This document shows positions 49,716-63,009 of a stretch of DNA of 64,000 nucleotides, in pieces (positions within the stretch are counted from its first letter, which is position 1; each line of letters opens with the position of its first letter). Origin of the DNA: Dysidea avara (taxonomy: Eukaryota; Porifera; Demospongiae; Dictyoceratida; Dysideidae); assembly GCF_963678975.1 (NCBI RefSeq), contig NC_089274.1:2158001-2222000 (forward strand), in the 5' to 3' direction. Position numbers and translations under genes: made by a program. The notes beneath the pieces were generated by a model. It ran no database searches. It had not been told where the DNA came from and saw only the letters and a list, made by a program, of their open reading frames with translations.

Positions 49716-51290
49716 ATTCTGTATGTTCATACCATATTCCATGCAGAATTCTCTTATATAGCAAGGTACTCCTTCCATCTCATCTGAAAAGGTAACAGCA
49801 ATCTAGCATGGTTGATACGTCACTTCCTCATTTGTGAATTTGATAAGACATGGCCTGGGTCCTGTGGGTCTTCATCATATGAATGGGGTAAAGACATCAT
49901 CTGCCTGCCATACAACAAGGTGTTAGAAGCTGAACATCAGTAACATTGTATTAGATACATAAGTTAATTAAGGGGTGGCCTCAACTTCCACAACAATGGT
50001 CTCAAGAATTTGCAAGGTAACAAAGTTACTGCCTTTAAGTGCCTGTTTAGTTAGGCCAACTAACCTTTCCCATAATAACTAAGGTGCTCTTTTAGTAATA
50101 AATTGCCATGTCACACCGTGGCCTTATTAAGGGAGGTGGAATTGAGAAGCTGCAATTCATCAGCTGCTGCCAAGAACTTTGAGGCATTGTTGGACAGCAT
50201 TGTTTTGGGTAGTTATCTCCTGCTCACGAACTTCCAAAATGCCAGCATGAAACTCTCTACTATGTTGTCATGTCCAGCACCACTTCGAGGTGTACTGCTT
50301 TGTAGAGCTGGGAAATATTTCAATTTATTAGTGATATCGCAATATTGAACTCACTTATATATGTTGTGCACTGTATATATTATCCGTGGACGTGTCCCGT
50401 GCTTATGCGAACAAAATAAAGAGCAACCTTGAGGCTTTCTCTAAATAATTTACTTGAGAAAACATGATACACACACTATAAATCAGTTGAGAAGATATTT
50501 TTGTGCAGTTTGTTCAAGTTACGCTCCCTCAGCAGTGCATAGCAACATACTTACAAAATAATTCATGAACTACGAAATACGCTAGATTACAATATTTGCA
50601 AATCTAATATTAATTGTTGCCTATTTAGAAAGGGACAGCACGGGCACCTGAAGTAGCACAACATCAATTTGTTTTTCTTTACACCTGCAGAAATATTGTA
50701 TTTTAGATTACAGTAATCAATGTGTGTGTGTTTTTTACATTTATTAGTTGATGCCAGAGAAAAGACAACATGCTAGTACTGTCGTTAATGCTTTGAAGGC
50801 AATTTACCCAAAGGAGTAGCTTTCTGGCTGTACAGCTGTCACTGTATTCAGCCGCTGCTCAAGAAGACTATTGTGACTATGCAAGAAGATTACTGTGTTA
50901 GTATATAACTAGATTATTTTTGTCATGAATTGTAGCTATCATAGATTTAGGTTATTTTTTGTAACTGTTAACAGTGGATCTTTAGCTTGTTTATAGTGAA
51001 TGTAACAAAACTTTGTGGCTAGCAGTGTTGCATAGATACAGTCTATGACTTGGCACATCTGGCAGTGCATGCTCCTGAAAAACAAAACAAAACAAACAAA
51101 AAACATTCCCCTGGGGTACTAAAGAGAATGCTACTGTCACTAGTCGATTGTCATTATGTCCTGAATGATTCCAGTTCTAGGAGGAGAAACAGGGCACGAT
51201 AAACAGAAACGGATTGCACTTCATCCGTAAATTTTGTATATACTCATGTTTTCTAGACCTAGCAGATTGAATGTTGTGTTTTGAGTGTAG
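49716..51290. other. Intergenic region, no supported gene
   Basis: Only a weak exon candidate (50747-50819, frame LMPEKRQHASTVVNALKAIY then a stop) was seen, with no partner exons. Poly-A-rich aaacaaaacaaac occurs near 51080. Confidence 0.35.
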
Positions 51291-51299
51291 AGGGCAGGT

Positions 51300-51610
51300 T
51301 AGTTAAAGTAAAGCAACAGAGGGTTTGCCTGAGTTATATACAACGATATCTGGCCTGTAAGGTGTGATTAGTAAGGTAGATGGAATAGTGGCTTGAGGTG
51401 CTTCACTAGCTCGTAAAGCCTGAAGGTCAGCAAAAACATGGATAGATGGATTGTCACTAAACTTTTCTTTGAGTTTAGAGACCAGAAGGTGAAGAACTGG
51501 ATCGTGACGGTATGTATATGTCTGTTGTGTTAAGGCAACAGGACAGCCACCTAGAATGTGAGCTGTGGTAGGATGAGTTGAGTCACACAAAGTACACTTA
51601 ACATCAGATC
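51300..51610 (-). pseudogene. LINE C-terminal fragment, copy C
   Basis: Encodes TAHILGGCPVALTQQTYTYR and HDPVLHLLVSKLKEKF, matching NHILTGCSVALDQGRYTWRR and the following residues of the LINE at 60602-61624, including the H....C half of its zinc-binding motif. Truncated at both ends. Confidence 0.85.
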
Positions 51611-52942
51611 AAACACACCATGCGATTTTTAAAAAAATTTTTAAATATATATAACAAGTAAATGAAAAGATAAGAGACAACAAATCAAAGTACATGTGAT
51701 GGACGCACCTGACCCTCAGATGTTGCAAGGTCAAGTGCTCCAATAGTCACTGGGCTGCCACGATGAGACCTGGCTCCACGCAAGCAGGTTACAGCTGACC
51801 TCAGTAACCTGGATTTTCAAGAATTTTAATTAAAACATGAAATGCTCGTGCCAACAATACTGCATAACATGAACGCATTACACATTATTACTGCATTTCA
51901 TATCAAAAACTTTGTAGTGTTCTTATTTTTACTATGCCATTTTAACCCTTCTACCATCACCAAGATGATGCCTTTCTGAACTTCATGGCTTTCCATTTAC
52001 ATTAGACTCACCACTATATCACTGCTATTTTTGTATGACCTGATTCATCACCAAACTACAATTTCTTTTGAAAATCACTTTACATTTAACTCTACCTTTG
52101 TGTAATGTAATGTTGTATACATTTGTTGGGGGAATTCTTAGCCTCCTACTCTCCACAGTGAATTTTTCACAAATTAATAAAAATAAAATCAATTACGTTA
52201 TGAGACATATAGGTGGAACACAATGGTGGTATTGACATTCTTTAATGGAGCAGTCAACCATTCTAATAGAACAGTCACTTTTGTGTTTTTTTTGTAATAA
52301 TATAATGAAAATTAATTGTCTAAAATATCATTTATGAAATTTCCTAAGACAAGACCCTATGAATGGCATCCGTACCTATTATATGCTTCAAACACCACTG
52401 TGTTAGGTATTCTTTGGCCTGTTCCACCACCACATTTTATGAAGATATTGATACTCCCCAATAAAGCAGTCAGTGGAGAGTGCAATCTACTAGGTGTACA
52501 TAGCTATTTAAAATTAATACTGTCTAATAGAACAGTCACTTTGTAGTGAAATATTCTAATAGAACATTCACTGATTAAAATGTTCCAAGACAGTTAATTG
52601 TAAGAAATGTTGCTAACCTAGAGCATAATGGGAACACTGAATTTGAAGAGCATAATAGCCATTAATAGGCAATTTTTTTATGGGAAATTCCTGAAAGCAT
52701 TGTGAGCAAAATTTTGAGCATATTTGACTCAGGCCTATCTATCTCACTTTTATAATTTTATCCACTGGATATCATCAAGAGTCCTCTCTATTATGAACTC
52801 TTGATATCATTTATTACTGCAACAGTCTACAAGTAGGGACCAGCCTATTTTATTCCAGCATAATGTAGAGCATGTATAATTGATGCCAGAAAGGCATCCA
52901 GTTAGCAGTATATAATTATTATGTCTGTAAGCAATAGGGAAG

Positions 52943-53252
52943 CAGGGGCAGATCCAGGGGGTTCCAAGGGTTCCATGGAACCCCCCTTTTGAAAAAGCCT
53001 CTCTCACTCGAGATACTCTAATAGAGCAGTCAAATCGAGATACTTTAATAGAGCAGTCACAGTAGTCTTTTGAGGAGCAGTGTGGCAAGCTATATATCTA
53101 GTTATAAAAAAAGAAATATAGTTGGTGAGGTGGCAGCTATTGTCAGCAGGTGATGACTTTTTTTTTTTTTTGGTTTTCAACTTATACAGCTAGGCTAAAG
53201 TTGCAATTTCAAAGTGGAACCCCCCTTTTTAAAAGTCTGGATCCGCCCCTGG
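52943..53252. mobile_element. CAGGGGC-family element (310 bp), 5-bp TSD
   Basis: Ends caggggcagatccagg and tctggatccgcccctg with ggaag on both sides. A near-palindromic ggttccaagggttccatgga lies at the left. Two ctctaatagagcagtca-type motifs lie inside (53010-53060). Confidence 0.9.
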
Positions 53253-53931
53253 GAAGGATAGTTATTAAAACTCTACATCTTCATGCATGTATGCAGGGTT
53301 GTGTATATGTAAGCAAACACATGTACACATGTCCAAGCCCTAAGATAGGCATCTTTACAGCTATGTTAGCACCTTATAGTCATTACCAGAACATCCCTGG
53401 TATGATTGTTACTGGGATACGCTCCTCATCTGACATTTGGAATCAGCATGCTTTGTTACTTCCATCAAGATAAAAATGATAGTTTCAAAATAGGTTATGC
53501 TTATGGTTAACACAACAGGCTTATGATCACTGCATGGCCATAAAATGTATAATATAATTTGCAGTCTGTATGGCTCTAGCTCTGTTGCATAGGCCATAGG
53601 TTCACCTGGTACATATATTATGGAGATTGTTTGCAGAGATCCTGCCCCAAGTAAAATTCTAGGCTTGTCGAAGTGTACTTCTGCCGAGGATCTATTGCCC
53701 AAATGATTTTGTAAACCAATTTAAGAACATAAAAGTTAAGTCTTCTTTTAGGATTGAAACAGGTGTTTAATACTGAGATGCACTATTTTCATAACTTTGT
53801 TCATTTACCCAATCAACTCAAACAACAGTCACATTATATATACCATAAAATAGATTATGTGCTTGCTCGACATGTTTGTATCCTTTGGCACTTGAGAAGA
53901 TCAAGGCCCCTCAGTGTTGATGTATTGTAAG

Positions 53932-54130
53932 TACAGTCAAACTCCGGTAATCTGAACACTTGTTAATCCAAACAGTACAAATGAGTGTTCTATTAGAGTA
54001 TTTTGCAAAGGAGTGTACGTTCTATTAGAGTAACTGATCTAGGTTCTGTATTATAATCAATGGATTCACTAGGACAGGTTTGATTGTTCTATTAGAATAT
54101 TTGCATGATTGTTCTGTTAGAGTATACATC
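53932..54130. mobile_element. pogo-like MITE fragment
   Basis: Left end tacagtcaaactccggtaatc with the tandem motif ttctattagagta repeated four times (53985-54125). No clear right end. A solo related end lies at 54610 (tacagtggatcctcactaat). Confidence 0.6.
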
Positions 54131-54730
54131 AATCTTTTAAGCTGCTTCACTCAGATTTTAAGGTGTATAAATAGGGGTAAAGCTTGACTCTACATAAGTT
54201 AGCCAATTGTGTGCTCTCATCTTCTTTCCAAATGATGATTACAAAGCCAAAATGAGGCTCTCTACGCATCCCAGAAACCAGTTATAGCATCTAAAGCAAG
54301 TGCCATTTAAATACTTTACCCACTTTAAGAGGCAAAGGAACCACAAATAAATGATTCAGACTTCAATTTAACCCTGGTACACTCTGTTTTTTGCTGCAAT
54401 GCATGGCATATACTCTGCTTTAATAAAATGGGGTTGATACCTTGAAAGTTGGTTCTGATCGTGTACTCAAAAGGTGCTAATAAAGCTGGAAAGATGGCTG
54501 TCTTGTGGCTTGAATCATTTGTTTGCTTACCCATACTCACGTATCGGTTGCATCTCTTTTAGCTGCTTTTCAACCATATAATGTACTTACCTTTTCATGC
54601 AAAACAATACAGTGGATCCTCACTAATCCGAACAGCTCTGCTTCTCTAGTTGACAAAAAGAAAATCTATTAATTCAATGTTATTCAGTTTGAAATCCGTC
54701 AAGTCCTTACTTTCTTGGCTACAATAGGCG

Positions 54731-55189
54731 CAGGGGCGGATCCAGGAGTTGGCAAGGGGAGGGGCACAAAGCCACAAACAGGCTAAGTTGTAAGTGGTTG
54801 GGGAGAGCCAGATTCTCTAGTTCGTGCGGTTGCATTTTTGAAGTAGCAAATAATCACCTCTTAGTAGTGTCTCACTGTTGATTTTTGCCATTTTGGCCTT
54901 TTCAGATAGTTGTAAAGTCTTAAAAGTTGTTTTAAGGCCCTGAATGTCTTAAACAACTGCAACGCGATAATTATTTTAGAGGCGCTTAGTACGTACGAAG
55001 GTGCTGAAAGACAATTTCACGGCTAGTTTGACTTTGGTTTCAGGTGAATTTGTAATAAATGCTAGTAAAATGTGCATATTTTCATGAGTTTCTTGGCCTG
55101 ACAAAGTTTAGTAGCTATTTTAATCAGAAGTATGGCTGGCTCCTCCACACGGTTAGGGGGGGATTTGCCCCATCCTGGATCCGCCATTG
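54731..55189. mobile_element. CAGGGGC-family element (459 bp), 5-bp TSD
   Basis: Ends caggggcggatccagga and tcctggatccgccattg with perfect flanking aggcg duplications (54726-54730, 55190-55194). Confidence 0.92.
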
Positions 55190-55343
55190 AGGCGGGTGGT
55201 TACTTAAGATGCCTCGGCCTTGGGCTGATAACAAAGATAGATAGGCTCCACAACATGTACATAATTTCAAGACATTCTAATGCTTCTGGATGAGCACTTG
55301 ACAAACACATTAAGAAAATTGTTCACAAGCAGAAACATTAGTT

Positions 55344-56456
55344 AGGCCACTCCAAGTCATACCTTAGTTTCTGGTCACTCCCAAGCCTACAAATGGATGC
55401 GGGCGGGCGGATGATCAGGACTTCAGGACTATAGACTCTACTGTGACAATATACTGTATGGTATTATTATTTGCTCAATTTAGCAAATTCATGTTGATTT
55501 TATACTTAACCATGCAACAACATAAGTAGTTGTGCTTCGGCAAAAAATGCACTAGGAAAGTTGTTGATGGATCATGGCTAGCTATACACTGATGTATAGC
55601 ATTTAAGTATATATATATTTATTTATTTAGAATATACTATAGGAAATGTTTTGCTCATGTAGCTACTTATGCTTTCCAAGTGAAATAAATGTCTCATTAG
55701 CTATGTCAGGAAAGTATTACTATGACTTATAGCTAAGTTGTTCAAATGATCATGATACACAATGAAATTTAACTTCTATTTTCACATCAGAAATTCTTCA
55801 TTCAAATGTAAAGTCTTAGCCCACTAGCTATGTGTTTCCAGCCTTCTATTCAGTAACCTTGAGAAAAGTAACTGTCAAAGTTTTGAGTCATTGAGTGCTC
55901 CAGACTACTGTTTTTTTAGTGATCATCTGGGAATGTTTAAACTATAAGGGTTTCTACTTGCCAATCTAATTTTAGTTATGGAAAAGTTTAAGTTTAAGCT
56001 CACTGAATGTTGCCGGCTTTCCATACCCCTGTAGTGTTCAGTGATAAGGAATTAGACTAATCATTAGAGGACTACATTTGAATTATAAAGTTAAAGCTAT
56101 GGCCCATCTGCATGGACTAGTAGTTAATGCTACTGAAATTACTTTAGTTACAGAAGCATTAGTAAAACAGCTATATAATCAAGGACAAAACTAGCTATAG
56201 TTAGAAACATTTTATTAGTGTGGCATATATACCTAATATATACCTAATATTAGAGTTAAGAGTAGTGTGACTGCTCTATTGGAATCCCTGAATGCTCTAT
56301 TAGAGTATATCGATCTTTTGCAGTAAAAAATAAGTGTCTTGCTGGGTCACGTGCACTTAAGCACCTGTAATATTAATAATAGTCCTCATAAACTAGGGTT
56401 TCAGGTTTACCATGTGGGCGGGTGACCAGAAACTAAGGTTTGACTTGGTGTGGCCT
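55344..56456. mobile_element. AGGCC-family TIR element (1.1 kb)
   Basis: The left end aggccactccaagtcatacc followed by ttagtttctggtcac is the inverse of the right end gtgaccagaaactaaggttt followed by gacttggtgtggcct, with ggcgggcgg/gggcggg subterminal blocks. Interior AT-rich, with no transposase seen. A pair of ctctattagag motifs lies at 56272-56310. Confidence 0.8.
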
Positions 56457-56785
56457 TATGTGAAGATCACTCTGCTGGACATCCTTGCTTTAGTTTTCCA
56501 TGTCTACCATGTTGTACACACTCCTCTACAATATAGTTTTAGTGCCAGTCCACAAGTGTCTGTACATAACCACAAACTCACCAGCCAGCTATTTTTTAAG
56601 TAGTGTAGAAAAGACTTGTCAACCTATTTTTATATTATAGCCTAGCTACTAGCTAGCTGCATACTCTGAAAGGAGGTACCCATGCACAGTATTAAAAAAA
56701 AAAGGAATCTCTACAGTAGAATACAATATAATGGTGGTCATCTTGCTATACATGAATAAAACACAAGTTCATAATATCTGTTGTA

Positions 56786-59700
56786 TTATATTAATTCACT
56801 ACACAAGTTGGAGATCTTCTGGATCAAGATGTCCACCTCAACTGATGCCATGACCATTGAAACTCTTACGTCTGTAACAGACAATCACAGAGCAGAAAAT
56901 TCCGTGCAGATAAGAATTCATGCAGGTACTACTGCTATTCAAATAGACCAAAAAAACATTTCAATTATTTAATATATTCAAAAAAAATATTATATGTGTA
57001 TGTTAGAGACCTAGCATGAGGATTTTCAAAACTGAAGTGAAGCTGACATTGTAACACAAAGATCTGAGGACATGGTCTCTAACAATGGGGGCACTTTATA
57101 TGAGTATATAGGTGGAGTCATTGTGTGATTATTGTTTTAGCAATAAGTACAGATGGCTGAAAAAGTTTTGTCCAGGAGCAGAAGAAATCAAAGCTTGCAC
57201 CTTATTGCTGCTTTCTGAAGTTACACTTAATTGGGTAGCTATAGTGAAGGAAATATAATGCCAAGAAGAAAATTGACAAGTTGTTGCTCACCATTGCCTA
57301 AGGTATCATATCTAGCAGTGTAAATAACAGATGTATAAACAGTTTGGAGATGTGGATGATTATGTTATCACAAGTTGTTACTTATCACAGTGCCACAGCA
57401 GTACAATGGTTACTAGTTGCAAATATGTGAGCAAATACTGACCACACAGATAACATAAAATAACCATTCTGCAAGGAAGCAGGTCTTTAATAAAGTTTGC
57501 CTACATTTTAGCTGAAAACAAACAAATGGGCTCTAAACAGGATATTTCTGGACATGTTCATTCATCGTAACAAATATCAAACTTTACTTCCCAAAATTGA
57601 ATGCTTCTAAGCAGGCATACAAAATGAATAGAATGGTTGAACGCATCTTCACGTGGCCCATTTTCAGATATTAGCCTGTAGAGAGCATAGCAATAAGCGA
57701 TAGAAAATGAGATTTATACTGGCTGCTTGTCAAAGACCTCATTATCTTCCAAAGATCAAAGCATATTATGTATACCATTTTCTAATGAATGTTTTACTAT
57801 TTGCTTCTACAAGACAATTCATACATAACATTAGTATGTAGAATACAATTAGTACAAGTAATCAAGTTAATTTTCTTCTCTAGTATATTAAAAGGATGAA
57901 CATCACATTATTTGATACCCTAGACATGTTTATACCTAAAAGAATATACACATTTCATAGAAATAAAAACCAACGAAACAAGGGAGGTCATCTACACCTG
58001 CAGCTTCATTTTTGTAATGATAATATTAAAACAGCCTGTCTATAATAGCCACCAATAGCTGAAGGTGTAGATGATCCCTCCCTTGTTTCATTCCATGCTT
58101 TCATGATCTCCTACTCAAACGTAATTTTTTTTAAAAATATTTCCTTCAATATTTTAACATAATCCATTAACCAGTAAATTGCATCAATGGTGCCAGACAT
58201 ATTAGATGAATTGTGCAAGTGAATGCACGCCCTGGTTATCAATTACTGAAAAGCAAAGTAGCCATTCCACTTTGTTTTCAGCTATGTTCTGTATGAGAAA
58301 CACCTCTGCAATCAATCCATTCACTACGAAAAAATTACTGATGACTCTCATGATATAGCGAATCGTATGGAGAAAGAAGTGGGACACGATGGAGGACAAA
58401 GGTACTGTAGCTGCTGTGTTCCAAAAAAGGCAAGTCTTAAACCTACGCAATATCGAACAGTGAAGAAGTCAAGCCTGTAGCCTTAACTATAGTCATGTTA
58501 TACCTGCTTGAAAACATTAGTTAGTTGGTTAGCCTATACATTAAAATTGCTGGTGATACATTTGTACAAAAAAGCTCAAACCTTTGTGATTCCTACCTGT
58601 ACGATACAAATTAAAATTGCTATTGTAGTTGTCATGCACTAATAAGTTGCTGAATATCAGTTAATGCAAAGTAATGAACTGCCATAATAGAAAGTTAATA
58701 ACAAGTATAAGGAATTTTACAACTAACACTATATACGTAGCTACACTGTATATGTACCATTAGAATAAAAGTGCTGAGACAAGAGAGATCATAATTGGGC
58801 ATTAAATCATCAGATAATGATCATGTTTTAGCACTTTTGATCATAGTGATCCCTAACTAGTAGCTATACACTAGCTTACATTTTTCTGACACTTCTGTTG
58901 CACTATATAGTAGTGGATGCCTATACTATAAATCAGGAAAAATTTGCCGACAAAATTTTTCATCGCTGGCTGTATCGACAAAATTTAAAACAACTAATTA
59001 TTAACTATATGAATAATCTGTGCATACAAATATCGTATAGTTAATCCATCAAAATGTTTTTGTCAATTATGCCAGTGACGAAAATATTTTGCGTCAAAAT
59101 TTTAATACTGATTTACAGTACAGTACACCACATCAAAGAAAAAAATTAAGTCTGTTGACTTGGCATATATTTACCATGAGCCAAGGAATCTAAGTTAAAA
59201 TTGTTAACTAAAGTGAAATGGCCAGTAAGTGTTTTCTTGCTTTTCACACTGTATTTGATATTAGATGGACTAATATTATTCATAAAGTTTAATGTGTAAG
59301 ATGTTTCTAGAATGATTTTTAATGATGGAATTTTAGGCATACCAGTATGCATCATTTTGGGGGATTCCTACTTAAACAGTACCACCATAATGTTTGATAG
59401 GACAAGATTTAACATGTAGTTGGGATCTGTGTGATCTTGACACATGTAGTTGGGATCTGTGTGATCTTGACACATGTAGTTGGGATCTGTGTGATCTTGA
59501 CACATGTAGTTGGGATCTGTGTGATCTTGACACACATGAAATTGATCCACTTATTTACTACATGACCACTAACAATTATCTGAGGCTCCAAATTCAGTTC
59601 CAGCTAGTCCTTCTATCCCAGCAAGCTCCTTTATCTTTTCAGTACAATTTACTCCATCAGCACATTTCAACCAGGCATAAGCACCAGGGGAGTGTTCACC

Positions 59701-59828
59701 ATCATTCAATAGCTTGATTATTTTACAATTCTCCATGGCTTCAGAGAGACGACTGAATGCAGTAAAAATCTTCTTACGACCAAATTCATGGTAGGGTAAC
59801 ATGCCAGTGACAGGAGAGGGATCCTCCT
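56786..59828 (-). CDS. Last two exons of a second alliinase-family gene (partial)
   Basis: Exons 59828-59574 (255 nt, the same length as exon 7 of the first gene) and 56871-56786. The first encodes EDPSPVTGMLPYHEFGRKKI, then SRLSEAMENC and GAYAWLKCADGV; the second YVRVSMVMASVEVDILIQKI and LCSELI before a taa stop. Both splice phases match the first gene. There is no frame break, so this looks like the 3' end of a working gene. Its exons 1-6 are not in 59829-64000 and would lie past the right edge, the 4.1-kb intron having been enlarged by the 60165-63005 transposon nest. A partial duplication is the alternative. Confidence 0.8.
57957..58095. mobile_element. R5 palindromic MITE, copy in second alliinase intron 7
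   Basis: Arms gaaacaagggaggtcatcta and tagatgatccctcccttgtt. Confidence 0.8.
58190..58600. repeat. Dispersed repeat R2, inverted copy
   Basis: gtgggacacgatggaggacaaagg-type block and gcaatcaatccattcactac are inverses of the 11990-12150 region. Confidence 0.65.
58922..59118. mobile_element. Small TIR element
   Basis: Arms ctataaatcaggaaaaattt and aaattttaatactgatttac, with tttttcatcgctggc against gccagtgacgaaaat. Confidence 0.65.
59411..59533. repeat. 30-bp tandem repeat, four units
   Basis: Four nearly identical units of acatgtagttgggatctgtg tgatcttgac, 40 bp downstream (gene sense) of the exon 7 donor of the second alliinase gene. Repetitive frames here are not genes. Confidence 0.95.
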
Positions 59829-60301
59829 CTGTAAAGTAAATTCTATGTTAGTTGCAAATTTACAGTATACAAGCATATATGCACTAACTACTTGACTTCT
59901 CTACTCCTAAATTTGAAATCTGGATGTTCAGATAAAATAGCATCCATATTATTGCCTATGTTTAAATTCTAATTATGCACCACCAATTGTACAGTCACAA
60001 ATTAGGTTTACATTACACACATACATGTATCTCATTTTACAAGTAAAATGAAATATTAAGATTTTCCCTAATGTTTCCTTTGTTACATAATTATGATTGC
60101 CATACCGCATGATATAAAGAATGGTACCAGATATATCATAAAACTAATTTGCTTCTGCCCCAATAGGGGCGTACCGAGAGGAGTTCTGAAACCCCTTTGG
60201 ATTTTACACACCACTTGAAACATTAAGAAATTGAAACTTCAAGTTCCCAGAAATTGGAATCTGTCATGGAACAGGACACATTTTAAACTTTTATATTAGT
60301 T

Positions 60302-62836
60302 AAGGCCACTCCAAATAAGAATGTAGTTTCCCATCCTGAGGTTTTCATTTTTCGGTGCTGGCGGGAGGCTTATTATCATTATTAAAGATTCGACTGCTCT
60401 ATTAGAGTATCTCGATCTTAAAAGGATTTCAAGGTCATGAAAATGAGAGATAAATGTCATAATTACATGAACAAATAATTACAAAAGAGGTCAGGAGTCC
60501 AGTCTCAGGGTTACCAAGTTATTACTAAAAAGTATGGAGCCCTGGCAAGACCAAAAAAATAAATAAACTACATACAAAACTAAACAATTATACATGGCTT
60601 CTCAACAGGTAAACAGATCAACTATATCCCAAGTAGTGGAAGCACGGGAGTTAAAGATCCTGTATGAACAGGAGATTGCAACACGAGCTGCTTGCTGAAG
60701 AATACAACGAATAGTATTCTTTGGTAGATGGCATACATCGCTTAGTTTAGAGACAGTCTCTGGCATGAAATGGCCCAAACAGCCAACCTCAATTGTCACA
60801 AGATTAACTGAAAATCTAGCCTGTTGAAGGTCAGTCAGTAATGAACCATAGCGATCTTCTTTACGGTTCCTTGCAGCTAAAAGGTGATGTTCAGTATTAG
60901 TAACTACAGAGAGTTCTAATAATGCAATGGAATCTGTGGAAACTACCACGAGATCAGGTCTGCTTAAAGTAGATGTAATATGAGGTGGAATAGTACTTGG
61001 GGGACTAACACTTGCCTGGTAGCCAGGAAGATCTGCATAAATCTTATAACATGGTGGTAAATCCTTCTTAAAGTTGCGAACAAGAACCTGCAGAACAGGG
61101 TCACGACGCCAAGTGTATCTACCTTGATCAAGCGCGACGGAACAACCAGTTAAAATATGGTTAGTTGTTGGTTGAGTACAGTGACAAAGGGTACAAACTG
61201 TACTAGTGATTATATTCCAGCGAGCCAGATTCATAGGTGTTGGTAAGGTGTCACAACTGGCACGCAATAAAAAAGAAAGTTGCTTTTCAGGTAAACCATA
61301 CATTAATCTCTTCCACAAGGGACAATTTTGTTTTAGGGTAACTATATCCAGGAATTTATTCTGTACAGTCAATAGTTCAAGAGTGGAATTCCAATAGCAA
61401 ACATGAGAGGACTGTAAACTGGTACGAGCCTTGCTTTTAAAAGTAGAGGAATGGATGTTAGAAACAGAAGATTTAGCAGCAGAAAGAGCATCAAAAACAA
61501 CATCTGGTGCATCCTGAAAGTCATTAGACAAGAGAGAATGCCGTAATTCAACAATAATTGGGTCAACAGAGCGTTCAACAGCCAGGATATAAGATAGCTT
61601 AGCAGATTCCTTGAGATGAGGCAAAAAAGGAAGGTCTAAAACATCAGGATGGAAAACAGTTCCTGGAGTGCAATTACGAGGTAAATTTAGCCACTATTTC
61701 ACAAACCTCAGCACAGATGATTGAGCAGATTGAATGGATGACACTGTAAGTCTCTCCACAGCAATATGACAGTGAAGTACAGATGAAACAAAGTTATTAA
61801 GGATCCACACTTTGTATTCTCTTCTAATAGAACAGTTGTCGGAGATACAACAAGATTTGCTGTTTGATATTGTCAGAGGCCAGCTTACGAGTAGCAGTGG
61901 GAGAAATACCAATTGTCTTGCCTAGAAATTTCGTACAGTTAATACTACAGATATTGATAGTATTACCAGTAAACATTGAGAACTCTGTAGTGGGCGCGAC
62001 ACGATGGCCATTAAAATGAAGGGATACGCATTTGGGAGGTTGAAACTCAAAGCAGATGTCAGCAGCTTTCAGCACTAATGAAGTAAGAGTTAGTTGATGT
62101 GAGTCAACTTTACTAGAAATGACAGTCAGATCATCAGTAAAACCTTTTGCCTTGTGAACTTTGGAGGAACAAGTCTTTGGTTCAGCAAAAGCTGCCCTAA
62201 CAGAAGCTGAAGGTTGGGTGTTAATTGGTTTATCGACTCGAAAGTTCTTACGGTAACAACCAGCAAAACACCACTCAACAGTATGTAAATCCACTGACAG
62301 CTCTATATCACCATTGTCACAATGTAAACTACAGGAACCATCACAATAATAGGAGGTGACATTAGCTCTGTACCAACCAGCAGGAGAGTCTGTAGAAGAA
62401 TCAGACCAAAGAACATAAATAGATACACCAGGAGGAGGTAAATCAGTTGAATGGGGAGCAAATAACTGAGCAGAGTACCCACAATGTTCTGATTTTGAAA
62501 GGAAAACAAACAATGGATTGATAGCTAGGTTAAACAAAAGGGGAGACAGTGGATCTCCCTGGAACACTTCCCTATTAATATGGAATATTGTTGTGTTCCA
62601 ATCAGCTGTGGAAACATAGGCACTTTTTTGCAAGCTTAACAACCATTAGAACCGTTCATTTTAGGTTTCATTGTGCTATTTAGCAATGCAAAATAAAAGG
62701 CTCCATGAGAAGTTCCTGAAAGCAGCACAGGAAGTGGTTTTGGAAAAATAATGACAATAATGACCATTTAATGCGGGTGCCCAGACGTGATGCAGGCGGA
62801 GGACAGGAAACTACACTCTCATTTGGAGTGGCCTAA
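60302..62836. mobile_element. AGGCC-family element nested in the CAGGGGC element
   Basis: Left end aggccactccaaataagaat with gtagtttccc; right end ggaaactacactctcatttg with gagtggcct. It carries a ctctattagag motif at 60387-60403 and contains the LINE. Confidence 0.8.
60480..62645 (-). pseudogene. 5'-truncated LINE with RT carrying a Tudor-like insert
   Basis: Minus strand. 62642-61824 encodes the RT core from REVFQGDPLSPLLFNLAINP to KGFTDDLTVISS (YADD-type motif as FTDD) and the thumb. Between them lies an insert of about 130 residues containing YVLWSDSSTDSPAGWYRANV and VDLHTVEW, which resembles a Tudor/chromo-like barrel. After a frameshift near 61830 and an in-frame TAG near 61692, 61624-60602 encodes the C-terminal part with a CTLC........HILTGC zinc-binding motif. 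The 3' UTR matches copy A at 23580-23650. The RT fingers are missing. Confidence 0.85.
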
Positions 62837-63009
62837 ATAACAGTTTGAACATGATAGCAATACTTATAGCATTGTTCTGAATTATGATTTTGGTGAAAAG
62901 ATCGTGATACTCTAATAGAGCAGTCAGGTAATACAAACTACTCTAATATAACAGTCAATTAACTTTAGTGGAAACCCCTTTTCAAAATTCCTGCGTACGC
63001 CCCTGCCAA

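Larger units (their letters stand above)
60165..63005. mobile_element. CAGGGGC-family element containing two further nested elements
   Basis: Left end aggggcgtaccgagaggag, right end cctgcgtacgcccctg, and perfect 5-bp duplication ccaat (60160-60164, 63006-63010). Without its contents it would be about 306 bp, like the 310-bp copy at 52943. Confidence 0.85.

Noticed and set aside
50747..50819. Terminal exon encoding LMPEKRQHASTVVNALKAIY before a stop
   Set aside because: An acceptor precedes it, but no upstream exons or domain could be identified.
53409..53935. LINE endonuclease remnant (SDHKPVVL on the minus strand, HKIDYVLAR on the plus strand)
   Set aside because: The two motifs are on opposite strands and the surrounding frames do not match an endonuclease domain, so chance cannot be excluded.
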